Shown here: positions 9,270 to 21,036 of the stretch, piece after piece
Layout: the number at the start of each line of letters is the position of its first letter
Numbering within the stretch: the first letter of the stretch is position 1
DNA from: Variovorax saccharolyticus
Lineage (GTDB): Bacteria > Pseudomonadota > Gammaproteobacteria > Burkholderiales > Burkholderiaceae_C
Reading direction: 5' to 3'
Assembly: GCF_030316765.1 (NCBI RefSeq)
Contig: NZ_JASZYT010000002.1
Location: 434,001 to 498,000, forward strand
DNA: 64,000 nt
Notes under the pieces: generated by a model
What the model saw: only the letters and a program-made list of their open reading frames with translations
Databases searched by the model: none
Told to the model about the DNA's origin: nothing
Position numbers and translations under genes: made by a program

Positions 9270-10364
9270 ATGATTGCCCTGATCGTCATCAGCTTCCTCT
9301 TCTCCGCCTTCGCGGTGCAGCTGTTCATGCGCCGCGCCCGCCGGCATGCACGTCGCTACGGCGCCGACATGCCGCAGCGCTTCCACAAAGGGCACGTGCC
9401 GCGGCTCGGCGGGGCCGGCATCTTCCTCGGCACCGGCGTCGCCTGGCTGGTCGCGGGCATCGGCTCGGACCCGTTCAATGTCTCCTGGCCGCTCAAGAGC
9501 TCGGCGCTGACGCTGCTGTGCATCGCGCCGGCCGTGCTCGGCGGCATCATCGAGGACGTGACCCAGCAGGTGTCGGTGCGCTACCGGCTCAGCCTGACCA
9601 TCGGCTCGGCGCTGCTGCTGTGCTGGGTGCTGAACCTGGGCCTCGCGCGGGTCGGCGTCCCGGCCGTCGACGGCTGGCTGCAGGCCATGCCCTATGCCGC
9701 GATCGTGTTCGCCGCCCTGGCCATCGGCGGCCTGCCGCATGCCTTCAACATCATCGACGGCTACAACGGCCTGGCGGGCACGGTGGCGGTGCTGGTCTGC
9801 CTGGCGATTTCGCACGTGGCGCTGCAGGTCGGCGACCGGCAGCTCGCCGCCATGGTGATCTGCCTGGTCGGCGCCACGCTCGGCTTCCTGATCTGGAACT
9901 ACCCGCGCGGCAAGATCTTCGCCGGCGACGGCGGCGCCTATGTCTGGGGCATGGTGATCGCCATCGCCGCCGTCACGCTGGTGCAGCGGCACCGCGTGGT
10001 CTCGCCCTGGTTCCCGATGCTGCTGCTGATCTACCCGGTCTGGGAGACGCTGTTCTCGATCTACCGCAAGGTGGCGCGCGGCCAGTCGCCGGGCACGGCG
10101 GACGCGCTGCACTTCCACCAGCTGATCTTCCGCCGCATCGTGCGCGTGGCCTTCGCCGACGACGAGGCCCGGCAGCTGCTGGCGCGCAACAACCGCACCT
10201 CGCCGTACCTGTGGATCTTCGCGGCGCTGACCGTGGTGCCGGCGGTGCTGTTCTGGAACAACACGCTGGTGCTGATCGCCTTCTGCGTCCTGTTCGTGGC
10301 CACTTACGTGGCCGCCTACCTGATGATCGTCCGGTTCAAGGTGCCGCGCTGGCTGCGGCCGTAA
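9270..10364 (+). CDS. WecA/MraY-family undecaprenyl-phosphate sugar-1-phosphate transferase
   Basis: Polytopic inner-membrane enzyme (364 residues, ~10 hydrophobic segments) that starts lipid-linked O-antigen synthesis by moving a HexNAc-1-phosphate to undecaprenyl phosphate. Visible family motifs are PRLGG near residue 45, FNIIDGYNGLAG at 159-170, the NYPRGKIFAGDGGAYVWG loop at 210-227 and HFHQ at 281-284. The first acidic motif reads GGIIEDV, with Glu where WecA/MraY usually have Asp. Divergent from a GT2 gene and followed 57 bases on by argB, a junction of accessory and core genes. The exact sugar is not readable. Confidence 0.85.
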   Translation: MIALIVISFLFSAFAVQLFMRRARRHARRYGADMPQRFHKGHVPRLGGAGIFLGTGVAWLVAGIGSDPFNVSWPLKSSALTLLCIAPAVLGGIIEDVTQQVSVRYRLSLTIGSALLLCWVLNLGLARVGVPAVDGWLQAMPYAAIVFAALAIGGLPHAFNIIDGYNGLAGTVAVLVCLAISHVALQVGDRQLAAMVICLVGATLGFLIWNYPRGKIFAGDGGAYVWGMVIAIAAVTLVQRHRVVSPWFPMLLLIYPVWETLFSIYRKVARGQSPGTADALHFHQLIFRRIVRVAFADDEARQLLARNNRTSPYLWIFAALTVVPAVLFWNNTLVLIAFCVLFVATYVAAYLMIVRFKVPRWLRP

Positions 10365-11315
<951 letters not shown>

Positions 11316-11328
11316 GGGCGCTGTCGGG

Positions 11329-12009
11329 CTATGCGCGGGTGCCGCGCACCCAGTACTGGCCGCCCAAGGGAAGCCAGCCTAAGGCGCGCTCCATCCAAGC
11401 CAATGCCGACAGCTTCGGCGGGATGAATAGGCAGTAGGCCGAAGCCGTCACTTCGAACGAAGCGCCGCGAATGAGCGACCTCAACTCGGCCGGCTTGAGC
11501 AGCACGGCATCGGCGTCATAGGGACAATTGTTGACAATCCGCCGAGTGACCGGGTTGTAGGGGTTGTGCTCAAAAACATAGAGCTCGCCGCCCGACCTCA
11601 AGCGCCTGAACAGGCTCGCGGTCGCCGCGCTGCGCTCGGCTGGCGGAATGTGGTGATAGACGCTCGCCACGAAGATCATGTCGAAAGGCTCAGCATCGTG
11701 TGACCCATCCTCTAGGTAAAACGACACCCCCGGATTTTCCTTGCGTGCCATCTCAAGGCTGGCAGACGCGACGTCGCTGCCCTCGATCACGGCGGTTGGA
11801 AACGCCGCCTTCAGGAATGGGATATTGCGGCCGATGCCGCAGCCATATTCGAGGATTCGCAAAGGCCGCTCGGAGCGGGCGGCCTTCTTCACCAGTTCCA
11901 CCTTGTAACGCGCAAAGTACGCCTCGTCTGGGGAAAAGAACCCGACGCTCTCCCTAAGCAGTGCGTTGTAGGTGTCCTTGTGGTCATCGAAGTCAACCTT
12001 GTCGTTCAC
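11329..12009 (-). CDS. Class I SAM-dependent methyltransferase
   Basis: 226-residue methyltransferase. LRILEYGCGIGRNIPFL is motif I (~50-66), EGSDVA motif II, and FDMIFVASVYHHIPP the motif IV region. The start is a GTG at 12009 preceded by AGGAAA; no in-frame ATG precedes the fold. Codon and base use are less GC-rich than the neighbours, and it lies in the block inserted between argB and slmA, convergent with argB. The likely role is methylating a glycan or lipid-linked sugar, given the polysaccharide context (inference); the substrate is not determinable. Confidence 0.75.
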   Translation of the reverse strand: MNDKVDFDDHKDTYNALLRESVGFFSPDEAYFARYKVELVKKAARSERPLRILEYGCGIGRNIPFLKAAFPTAVIEGSDVASASLEMARKENPGVSFYLEDGSHDAEPFDMIFVASVYHHIPPAERSAATASLFRRLRSGGELYVFEHNPYNPVTRRIVNNCPYDADAVLLKPAELRSLIRGASFEVTASAYCLFIPPKLSALAWMERALGWLPLGGQYWVRGTRA

Positions 12010-12189
12010 TAATTTTTCCTTTCGCTTGCGAGAGCGGCTGAATGTCTCGCGCGAATGATTTTGGCATCAAGACGGCAACCGTTCGTGAAGCAATACATAT
12101 TGTTGACGAATTGGTAGGGCGTCACGCGTGAAGATCTGGAACGCCCTCTGCTTCGGCTGGTCGTCTCTTCTCACTGCTCGGCCATTGAG

Positions 12190-12432
12190 TTAGGCCCGGC
12201 CTCCGCGCCCTCGGTTCAGGCGGAAGAAGCTTATGGCACCGTCGGCGCGTGGCAACGCAGGGGGATGTCCAGTCAAGCGCGTGAGTTCCAGCACCACCGC
12301 GCCGCCATTGTCGGCATAGCTCCTGCGATACACGTAGATCCCAAATAAGTCCATGGCCTTGATGGTGACCAACTGCTCGGCCATCGGCTTCGTGCTTAGT
12401 TTTCGATAGAACATGGCGGTTCCACACTGCAT
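12190..12432 (-). pseudogene. Probable C-terminal remnant of a membrane glycan-assembly protein
   Basis: The 682 bases between the methyltransferase and galE hold no intact gene. Here an 80-codon frame reads FGIYVYRRSYADNGG, then LTRLTGHPP and ISFFRLN, a pattern reminiscent of the extracytoplasmic C-terminus of large membrane sugar-transfer proteins. Just upstream, in another frame (~12440-12535), hydrophobic segments with IFIAFFALAANAVWNR suggest a membrane span, so a frameshifted, 5'-truncated relic is likely. It is cut on its 5' side by the transposase remnant. The assignment is tentative. Confidence 0.3.
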
Positions 12433-12538
12433 TCGCGGCGAGCGCGAAGAAGGCGATGAAGATGCTAAAGCGATCCCACCCCCGGATCCGGATCATCGGA
12501 GACACGAGCAACGCGAACAAGACGTTGAGTCCGCCGAC

Positions 12539-12691
12539 GGTGTTGAGTTGCATTAGGTTATTCCCGCCAAGTCGAGAGGCAGGAGGCTTGTAGCCCAGGG
12601 CGGAGTGGGGCTTCCGGGCGTTGTAGTAGCTCAGGAGGGCGGCCAACCAGGCGGTATGTTCGCGGCTGTTGGCCCAGACGCGGCGAGACTC
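12539..12691 (-). mobile_element. IS481/IS3-type transposase remnant (C-terminal 51 codons)
   Basis: Reading on the minus strand immediately after the galE stop, 51 codons encode a transposase integrase tail: W-L-A-A-L-L-SYYNARKPHSALGYKPP, then ASRLGGNNLMQLNT. The YYN-x-x-K/R-PHSALG-x-K-PP signature is the hallmark of the rve_3 end of IS481 and IS3 transposases, and NNL-x-QLNT is close to the natural IS481 terminus. The stop is lost and the frame runs on. The DDE catalytic region and both terminal repeats are absent, so the element is dead. Confidence 0.75.
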
Positions 12692-13711
12692 CTAGCTTTC
12701 GTAGCCCCGCGGGTTGGCCTGCTGCCAGCGCCAGCTGTCGGCGCACATCTGGTCGATGCCGCGCTGCGCGCGCCAGCCCAGGGTGGCCTGCGCCAGCGCC
12801 GGGTCGGCCCAGTTCGAGGGCACGTCGCCGGTTCGCCGCGGCCCGATCTCGTAGGCGATCGAACGGCCGCTCGCGCGCTCGAAGGCCTTGACGACTTCCA
12901 GCACCGAGGTGCCCCGGCCGGTCCCCAGATTCAGCGTCGCCAGCCCGGCCTGCCGCTCGGCGTGCCGCAGTGCCGCCACGTGGCCCTCGGCCAGGTCCAT
13001 CACGTGGACGTAGTCGCGCACGCCGGTGCCGTCGGGGGTCGGGTAGTCGCCGCCGTGCACTGCCAGCTTGTCGCGCAGGCCCACGGCCACCTGGCTGACG
13101 TAGGGCATCAGGTTGTTGGGCTTGCCGTGCGGGTGTTCCCCGATCAGGCCCGATTCGTGCGCGCCGACGGGGTTGAAGTAGCGCAGCAGCGTGATCCGCC
13201 AGCGGGGGTCGGAGCGCTGCAGGTCGGCCAGGGCCTGCTCGACCATCTGCTTCGAGTGGCCATAGGGATTCGTCGGCTGCAGCGCCTCGCCTTCCCCGAT
13301 CGGCAGCCGGTCGGTGGCGCCGTAGACCGTGGCCGACGACGAGAAGATCAGGGTGTGCACGCTCGCCGCCTCCATCGCCGCCGCCAGCACCAGGCTGCCA
13401 TGGACGTTGTTGTCGTAGTAGGCGAGCGGGTCGGACACTGACTCGCCGACCGATTTGAGGCCGGCGAAATGGATCACGCCAGCGATCGGCTGTTCGGCGA
13501 ACAGACGATCGAGCAGGGCGCGGTCGCGGACGTCGCCTTCGACGAAGCGCGGCGCGCTGCCGATGATGCGCGCCAGGCGCTCGAAGACCCGGACATCGCT
13601 GTTGCAGAAGTTGTCGAGCACCAGCGGTGCATAGCCGGCAGCGGCCAGCGCGACGCAGGTGTGGCTGCCGATGAATCCGGCGCCGCCGGTCACGAGAATG
13701 GTTGGGCTCAT
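12692..13711 (-). CDS. galE: UDP-glucose 4-epimerase
   Basis: Interconverts UDP-glucose and UDP-galactose (or the HexNAc forms) for LPS/exopolysaccharide. Classic 339-residue extended SDR: ILVTGGAGFIGSH at 5-17, NAD-site DNF near 37, SSSATVYG with the catalytic Ser/Thr, YGHSK with Tyr and Lys, LRYFNPVGAH and the GTGVRDYVHV segment. It belongs functionally with the glycosyltransferase cluster although it sits beyond argB. Its stop abuts the transposase remnant, so the insertion spared the gene. Divergent from slmA. Confidence 0.95.
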   Translation of the reverse strand: MSPTILVTGGAGFIGSHTCVALAAAGYAPLVLDNFCNSDVRVFERLARIIGSAPRFVEGDVRDRALLDRLFAEQPIAGVIHFAGLKSVGESVSDPLAYYDNNVHGSLVLAAAMEAASVHTLIFSSSATVYGATDRLPIGEGEALQPTNPYGHSKQMVEQALADLQRSDPRWRITLLRYFNPVGAHESGLIGEHPHGKPNNLMPYVSQVAVGLRDKLAVHGGDYPTPDGTGVRDYVHVMDLAEGHVAALRHAERQAGLATLNLGTGRGTSVLEVVKAFERASGRSIAYEIGPRRTGDVPSNWADPALAQATLGWRAQRGIDQMCADSWRWQQANPRGYES

Positions 13712-13833
13712 GGTCTGTCTTGTGTCTGAAGCGTGAATGATTTGTCGATTCTGCGCGACAGGCAGGGCTTGCCCGGTTGGCGCGCGCTAACGTCCCTATG
13801 CGAGAATCATTTTTTTACAATTTGCACGCGCCC

Positions 13834-14478
13834 ATGCAGAACGACGAGCCGAGCGCCACTGGCGCCACAAGCAGTTCAGAACCGGTGGCCGCACCGACGC
13901 GCAAACGCCCCAAGCCGGGCGAACGGCGCGTGCAGATCCTCCAGGCGCTGGCCGCCATGCTGGAGCAGCCGGGGGCCGAGCGCGTCACCACGGCGGCGCT
14001 GGCCGCCAGGCTCGAGGTCAGCGAGGCCGCGCTGTATCGCCATTTCGCCAGCAAGGCGCAGATGTTCGAAGGCCTGATCGACTTCATCGAGCAGAGCGTG
14101 TTCACGCTGGTCAACCAGATCGTGGAGCGCGAGGCCCCGGGCCACGAGCAGGCGGCGCGCATCGTCGCGATGCTGGTCCAGTTCGCCGAGAAGAACCCGG
14201 GCATGACCCGCGTCATGGTGGGCGACGCGCTGGTGTTCGAGAACGAGCGCCTGCAAAGCCGCATGAACCAGTTCTTCGACAAGATCGAGGCGACCCTGCG
14301 CCAGGCGCTGCGCGACGCGGCTGCGGGCGACGGCTCGGCCACGCCAAGCGTCGACGCGCAGGTGCGGGCTTCGGCGCTGACGGCTTTCGTGGTCGGCCGG
14401 CTGCAGCGCTTCGCGCGCTCGGGCTTCCGTCGCGCGCCCTCGGAGCATCTGGACGCGGCCGTGGCGCTGATGCTCTGA
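13834..14478 (+). CDS. slmA: Nucleoid occlusion factor, TetR family
   Basis: DNA-binding inhibitor of FtsZ assembly over the nucleoid. 214 residues from the ATG at 13834 (MQNDEPSATG); an in-frame start at 13777 or 13798 would only add an odd hydrophobic tail. The HTH is clear: RRVQILQALAAML, VTTAALAARLEVSEAALYRHFASK, then the helical ligand/FtsZ domain with NPGMTRVMVGDAL, which matches SlmA rather than other TetR proteins. The proline-rich N-terminus (RKRPKPGERR) is common in beta-proteobacterial SlmA. Divergent from galE; followed 160 bases on by katG. Confidence 0.88.
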   Translation: MQNDEPSATGATSSSEPVAAPTRKRPKPGERRVQILQALAAMLEQPGAERVTTAALAARLEVSEAALYRHFASKAQMFEGLIDFIEQSVFTLVNQIVEREAPGHEQAARIVAMLVQFAEKNPGMTRVMVGDALVFENERLQSRMNQFFDKIEATLRQALRDAAAGDGSATPSVDAQVRASALTAFVVGRLQRFARSGFRRAPSEHLDAAVALML

Positions 14479-16893
<2,415 letters not shown>

Positions 16894-16904
16894 GCCGAGG
16901 CCGG

Positions 16905-16979
16905 CGCCGGGCCGCCCCAAGGCGGCCTGCGGCCCCCTCGGGGGGCAGCGACCCACGCGCAGTGGGGGAGCGTGGGGGC
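16905..16979. repeat. GC-rich palindromic intergenic element at convergent junction
   Basis: Between the convergent katG and DUF2501 genes lie several short dyads: GGCCGCC/GGCGGCC around 16919-16928 and CCCCCTCGGGGGG at 16934-16946. It resembles a degenerate or different subtype of the repeat family at 27331, 35795 and 51125. Probable bidirectional terminator. Confidence 0.5.
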
Positions 16980-17384
16980 CTACAACATTCCTTTGGCTTG
17001 CTTGAGCACGAAGTCACATGCCTTGCGTGTGACTTCCTGCTTCAGGCCGCCGCCGGTGAGGTCCATCTTCTTGCCGTCGGTGCCGGTCAGGATGCCCTGC
17101 GCGCCATCCACATAGCCGGGATCGGAGGCCGGCTTGCCGCCCGGGATCTTGCCCATCAGCTGGTCCTTCACGGCGGTGGTGGCGCCGTCGGCGCTCAGGT
17201 AGTTGTTCTTGAGGCAGTACTCGATCACGCCGGCGGCGTTGCCGAGGCTGCCCGAGGCCATGCCGCCACCGCCGCCGGCCAGGCCCTTGAGCATGTCGAG
17301 CGACTGGGCCTGGGCGAAGCCGGCGCTGCCGAGCAGCAGGGCGATGGCGCTGACGCGCATGAAGCGTTGTCGTGTGGTGTTCAT
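16980..17384 (-). CDS. DUF2501 secreted protein (YjjA-like)
   Basis: 134-residue protein with a Sec signal peptide (RQRFMRVSAIALLLGSAGF then AQAQ cleavage site), followed by a glycine-rich stretch and two conserved Cys (EYCLKNNYL and KACDFVLKQ) that may form a disulfide in the periplasm. The domain pattern (NAAGVIEYCLKNNYL near 47-61, LMGKIPGGK, GILTGTDGKK) is that of the DUF2501 family, whose function is unknown to me. The start at 17384 follows AAGGAGCC. Monocistronic as far as seen, convergent with katG. Confidence 0.8.
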   Translation of the reverse strand: MNTTRQRFMRVSAIALLLGSAGFAQAQSLDMLKGLAGGGGGMASGSLGNAAGVIEYCLKNNYLSADGATTAVKDQLMGKIPGGKPASDPGYVDGAQGILTGTDGKKMDLTGGGLKQEVTRKACDFVLKQAKGML

Positions 17385-17473
17385 GTCGGCTCCTTGTACT
17401 TCGAGAACAGTTGGGGAAACCATAGCTCAAGCCCAAGGCCCGGCGAAGACGACATTGAAACAGTTGGTGGGCC

Positions 17474-18532
17474 CTAGCCCACCGTGACGCCGACCTTGCG
17501 TCCCGCCTCCACGATCTCGCCCCAGGTCGCGTCGTCGAGCCAGATGCCCTCGGTGGCGCGCGCGGCGCGTGCCTTGCGCTCGGGCTCGCCCGCGATCTGC
17601 ACCGCCTCGAAGCCCGCGCCCGGCGGACTCTGGCGGAGCCAGTCGACGAAGGCCTTCGCCTCCTGCTCGAAGCTCGCCTGGGTGCCCAGCTTCGCCGGGT
17701 CGATCAGCACCGCCAGCATGCCGTTGAGCACGGTGCGCGCGGTGTCGGCCGGCCGGTGCCAGGTGCCGCCGCCGGTCAGCGCGCCGCCGAGCAGTTCGCA
17801 GGCCACGGCCATGCCGTAGCCCTTGTGCTCGCCGAAGGTCATCAGGGCGCCAAAAAGGCCGTTGCTCTGGGGCACCACCACCACGCCCGGGTCGTCGGTC
17901 GGCGCGCCGTGCTCGTCGATCAGGTGTCCGGGCGGCACGCGTTCGCCCTTGTTGTGCGCCACGCGCATCTTGCCCTGCGCCACCCGGCTGGTTGCGAAGT
18001 CGAGGATGAAAGGCTCGGCGCCGGCGAGCGGCACGCCGATGCAGCAGGGGTTGGTGCCGAAGCGTCCGTCGCCGCCGCCCCAGGGCGCGACCACCGGCCG
18101 CGACAGCACGTTGACGAAGTGCATCGCCACCAGCCCCTCGGCCACCGCCATCTCGGCGAAATGGCCGATGCGGCCGAGATGGTGCGCGCTGGCGAGGGAA
18201 AGGATGCAGCTGCCGTGCTGCTTCGCCCGGGCGATGGCGAGCTCCATCGCCTGCACGCCGACGATCTGCCCGTAGCCGTGCTGGCCGTCGAGCGCCAGCA
18301 TGGCGCCGGTGTCCAGCTTGATCTGCACCACGGCGTTGGGCACCAGCCCGCCTTCGGCCACGGCATCCACATAGCGCGGCAGCATGCCGACGCCGTGCGA
18401 ATCGTGGCCGCTCAGATTGGCAAGCACCAGGTTGGCGGCCACCTGTTCGGCTTCGGCCGGCGTGCTGCCGGCCGCTTCGAGAATGCGCGCGACCTGCGTC
18501 TGCAGGAAGCCGGCTTGAAGGGTTTGCGACAT
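17474..18532 (-). CDS. Ldh-family (malate/L-lactate/sulfolactate-type) NAD(P)-dependent dehydrogenase
   Basis: 352 residues of the malate/L-sulfolactate/ureidoglycolate dehydrogenase family, which oxidises 2-hydroxyacids with NAD(P). Family motifs: SGHDSHGVGMLPRYV near 42-56 (active His), NPCCIGVPLAG, FILDFATS and FGEHKGYGMAVACELLGG. Final gene of the minus-strand unit GntR-dctPQM-uxaA-lactonase-Ldh, starting five bases after the lactonase stop. In a fucose/rhamnose-type route the end products are pyruvate and L-lactate, and this enzyme could oxidise the lactate (inference); malate or another sugar-acid intermediate are alternatives. Confidence 0.8.
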   Translation of the reverse strand: MSQTLQAGFLQTQVARILEAAGSTPAEAEQVAANLVLANLSGHDSHGVGMLPRYVDAVAEGGLVPNAVVQIKLDTGAMLALDGQHGYGQIVGVQAMELAIARAKQHGSCILSLASAHHLGRIGHFAEMAVAEGLVAMHFVNVLSRPVVAPWGGGDGRFGTNPCCIGVPLAGAEPFILDFATSRVAQGKMRVAHNKGERVPPGHLIDEHGAPTDDPGVVVVPQSNGLFGALMTFGEHKGYGMAVACELLGGALTGGGTWHRPADTARTVLNGMLAVLIDPAKLGTQASFEQEAKAFVDWLRQSPPGAGFEAVQIAGEPERKARAARATEGIWLDDATWGEIVEAGRKVGVTVG

Positions 18533-18537
18533 GTGAT

Positions 18538-19479
18538 TCAGACTCCCCTGGCGTTGACGGTGATGGCGTAGAGCGAACTCGTGGCGCAGATGAAGAGGCG
18601 ATTGCGCTTGGGGCCGCCGAAGCAGACGTTGGCCACGCGCTCGGGTAGCAGGATCTTGCCGATCAGGCTGCCGTCGGGATCGTAGACATGCACGCCATCG
18701 GCGGCGCTGGTCCAGATGCGGCCCTGGGTGTCTAGCCGGAAGCCGTCGAACATGCCGTGCGTGCATTCCGCGAACAGGCTGCCGTCCCCCAGCCGGCGAC
18801 CATCGCCCGCAACCGCGAAGCGGCGGATGTGGCGCGGTCCGCCGTCCGCATGGCTGGCGCCGGTGTCGGCGATGTAGAGCATCGATTCGTCGGGCGAGAA
18901 GGCCAGCCCGTTGGGCTTGACGAAATCGTCGGCGACCAGGTCCACCGCGCCGCTCGCGGGGTCGATGCGGTAGACGTTGCAGGCGCCGATCTCGCTGTCG
19001 GCGCGGAGGCCCTCGTAGTCGCTCAGGATGCCGTAGCTCGGATCGGTGAACCAGACGCCGCCGTCGGAGTGGACCACGACATCGTTCGGCGAGTTCAGGC
19101 GCAGGCCCTGCCAGTGCGAGGCCAGCACCGTGAGGCTGCCGTCGTGCTCGGTGCGGGTCACGCGCCGCGTCAGGTGCTCGCAGCTCACGAGACGCCCCTG
19201 GCGGTCGACCGTGTTGCCGTTCGAATTGTCGGCCGGCTCGCGGAACACGGCGACGCCGCCGTTGCGTTCGTCGAGCCGCATCATGCGGTTGTTCGGGATG
19301 TCGGACCAGATCAGCGTGCGATGGGCGCCGAACCATGCCGGCCCTTCGCACCAGCGGGCGCCGGTCCAGAGCCGCTCGACCTTCTCGGGCCCGGGCACCA
19401 GCCGGTTGAAGCGCGGATCGAGTTTCTCGATGCCGGTGCCTTCGAGCGTGCCGTAGGGCGCTTGAACGGAGGAGGCCAT
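18538..19479 (-). CDS. SMP-30/gluconolactonase-family sugar lactonase
   Basis: Beta-propeller lactonase of 313 residues expected to open an aldonolactone. Metal-site signatures: CEGPAWFG near 44-51 (Glu), LNSPNDVVV (Asn), and FSPDESMLYIADTG (Asp). The N-terminal 30 residues precede the propeller and contain no signal peptide, so a cytosolic enzyme is expected. Between the UxaA-type dehydratase (5 bases) and the Ldh-type dehydrogenase, consistent with lactone to aldonate conversion in a non-phosphorylative sugar pathway. Confidence 0.82.
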   Translation of the reverse strand: MASSVQAPYGTLEGTGIEKLDPRFNRLVPGPEKVERLWTGARWCEGPAWFGAHRTLIWSDIPNNRMMRLDERNGGVAVFREPADNSNGNTVDRQGRLVSCEHLTRRVTRTEHDGSLTVLASHWQGLRLNSPNDVVVHSDGGVWFTDPSYGILSDYEGLRADSEIGACNVYRIDPASGAVDLVADDFVKPNGLAFSPDESMLYIADTGASHADGGPRHIRRFAVAGDGRRLGDGSLFAECTHGMFDGFRLDTQGRIWTSAADGVHVYDPDGSLIGKILLPERVANVCFGGPKRNRLFICATSSLYAITVNARGV

Positions 19480-19483
19480 CGCG

Positions 19484-21010
19484 CTACATCACCGCGCCGA
19501 CTTGCCAGGGCACGAACTCGTTCTGCCCGTAGCCGTGGCGCTCGCTCTTCGACGGCTCGCCCGAAGCGGTCGCCAGCACCATCTCGAAGATGCGCTGGCC
19601 CATCTCCTGGATCGACACCGTGCCTTCGACGATCTCGCCGCAGTTGATGTCCATGTCTTCTTCCTGCCGCTGCCACAGCGCCGAGTTGGTGGCCAGCTTG
19701 AGCGACGGCGAGGGCGCGCAGCCGTAGGCCGAGCCGCGGCCGGTGGTGAAGCAGATGATGTTGGCGCCGCCCGCCACCTGGCCGGTGGCGCTGACCGGGT
19801 CGTAGCCCGGCGTGTCCATGTAGACGAAACCGTGCGCGGTCACGGGCTCGGCGTACTCGTAGACCGCCTCGAGGTTGCTGGTGCCGCCCTTGGCCACCGC
19901 GCCCAGCGACTTCTCGAGGATGGTCGTGAGTCCGCCGGCCTTGTTGCCGGGCGAGGGGTTGTTGTTCATCTCGCCCTCGTTGATGGCGGTGTAGTGCTCC
20001 CACCAGCGGATGCGCTCGACCAGCTTCTCGCCGACCTCGCGCCGCACCGCGCGGCGCGTCAGCAGGTGCTCGGCGCCGTAGACCTCGGGCGTCTCCGACA
20101 GGATCGCGGTGCCGCCGTGCGCCACCAGCAGGTCGACCGCGGCGCCCAGCGCCGGGTTGGCGCTGATGCCCGAGTAGCCGTCGGAGCCGCCGCACTGCAG
20201 CCCGATCGTGATGTGGGCGGCACTCACCGGCTCGCGCTTCACGGCGTTGGCCCTCGGCAGCATCTCGTTGATCAGCGCCACGCCTTTCTCGACCGTCTTG
20301 CGGGTGCCGCCGGTGTCCTGGATGTTGAAGACGCGGAAGTTCTGGCCTTCGCTCAGGTGGCCGGTGGCGAGCCAGGCATTGATCTGGTTCGCCTCGCAGC
20401 CCAGTCCGACCACCAGCACGGCGGCGAAGTTGGGGTGCGTGGCGTAGCCCGTGAGAGTGCGTTCGAGCAGCTGCATGCCCATGCCGCCGGTGTCCATGCC
20501 GCAGCCGGTGCCGTGCGTGAGCGCGACCACGCCGTCGACGTTCGGGAAGTCGGCCAGCGCCGCCGGGTGGGTCTGGCGCGAGAAGTGGTCAGCGATCGCG
20601 CGTGCCGCGGTGGCCGAGCAGTTGACGCTGGTCAGCACGCCGATGTAGTTGCGCGTCGCGACGCGGCCGTCGGCCCGCCGGATGCCCATGAAGGTGGCCT
20701 CGCGTTTCGGCGGCGGCGCCTTCACGTCGGCGCCGAAGGCGTAGTCGCGCTCGAAGTGGCCCTTGTCGGGCCCCATGTCAAGGTTGTGCGTATGCACGTG
20801 CTCGCCGGGCGCGATCGGCCGGCTCGCGAAGCCGATGATCTGGTTGTAGCGGCGCACCGGCGCGCCCTCGGCGATGGCGCGCACCGCGACCTTGTGGCCG
20901 GGCGGGATCAGGCCGCGCGCCGTCACGTCCTCGACCGGCGTGCCGCCGACCAGTTGCCCGCGCGCGATGACGACGTCGTCGGCGGGATGGAGACGGATAA
21001 AGGGGTTCAT
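19484..21010 (-). CDS. UxaA/GarD-family sugar-acid dehydratase
   Basis: 508-residue altronate/galactarate dehydratase-family enzyme; removes water from an aldonate or aldarate to give a 2-keto-3-deoxy acid. The N-terminal SAF domain (~10-90) is fused to the catalytic part, with LTHGTGCGMDT, GLGCEANQI and LQCGGSDGYSGISANPALG as the metal/active-site motifs. The start at 21010 is preceded by GGAGCC; another ATG at 21040 overlaps the dctM stop and remains possible. The neighbours (lactonase, keto-deoxy-acid dehydrogenase-like SDR, FAH hydrolase) suggest L-fuconate, L-rhamnonate or a similar 6-deoxyaldonate rather than altronate (inference). Confidence 0.82.
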   Translation of the reverse strand: MNPFIRLHPADDVVIARGQLVGGTPVEDVTARGLIPPGHKVAVRAIAEGAPVRRYNQIIGFASRPIAPGEHVHTHNLDMGPDKGHFERDYAFGADVKAPPPKREATFMGIRRADGRVATRNYIGVLTSVNCSATAARAIADHFSRQTHPAALADFPNVDGVVALTHGTGCGMDTGGMGMQLLERTLTGYATHPNFAAVLVVGLGCEANQINAWLATGHLSEGQNFRVFNIQDTGGTRKTVEKGVALINEMLPRANAVKREPVSAAHITIGLQCGGSDGYSGISANPALGAAVDLLVAHGGTAILSETPEVYGAEHLLTRRAVRREVGEKLVERIRWWEHYTAINEGEMNNNPSPGNKAGGLTTILEKSLGAVAKGGTSNLEAVYEYAEPVTAHGFVYMDTPGYDPVSATGQVAGGANIICFTTGRGSAYGCAPSPSLKLATNSALWQRQEEDMDINCGEIVEGTVSIQEMGQRIFEMVLATASGEPSKSERHGYGQNEFVPWQVGAVM

Positions 21011-21036
21011 CGGGGCTCCCGTTCTCGTGGGTGGAT

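Noticed and set aside
12440..12535. Possible GtrA-family flippase fragment (VGGLN...FALAANAVWNR)
   Set aside because: Only about 30-40 residues and no further GtrA motifs; it may equally be a membrane span of the decayed protein downstream.
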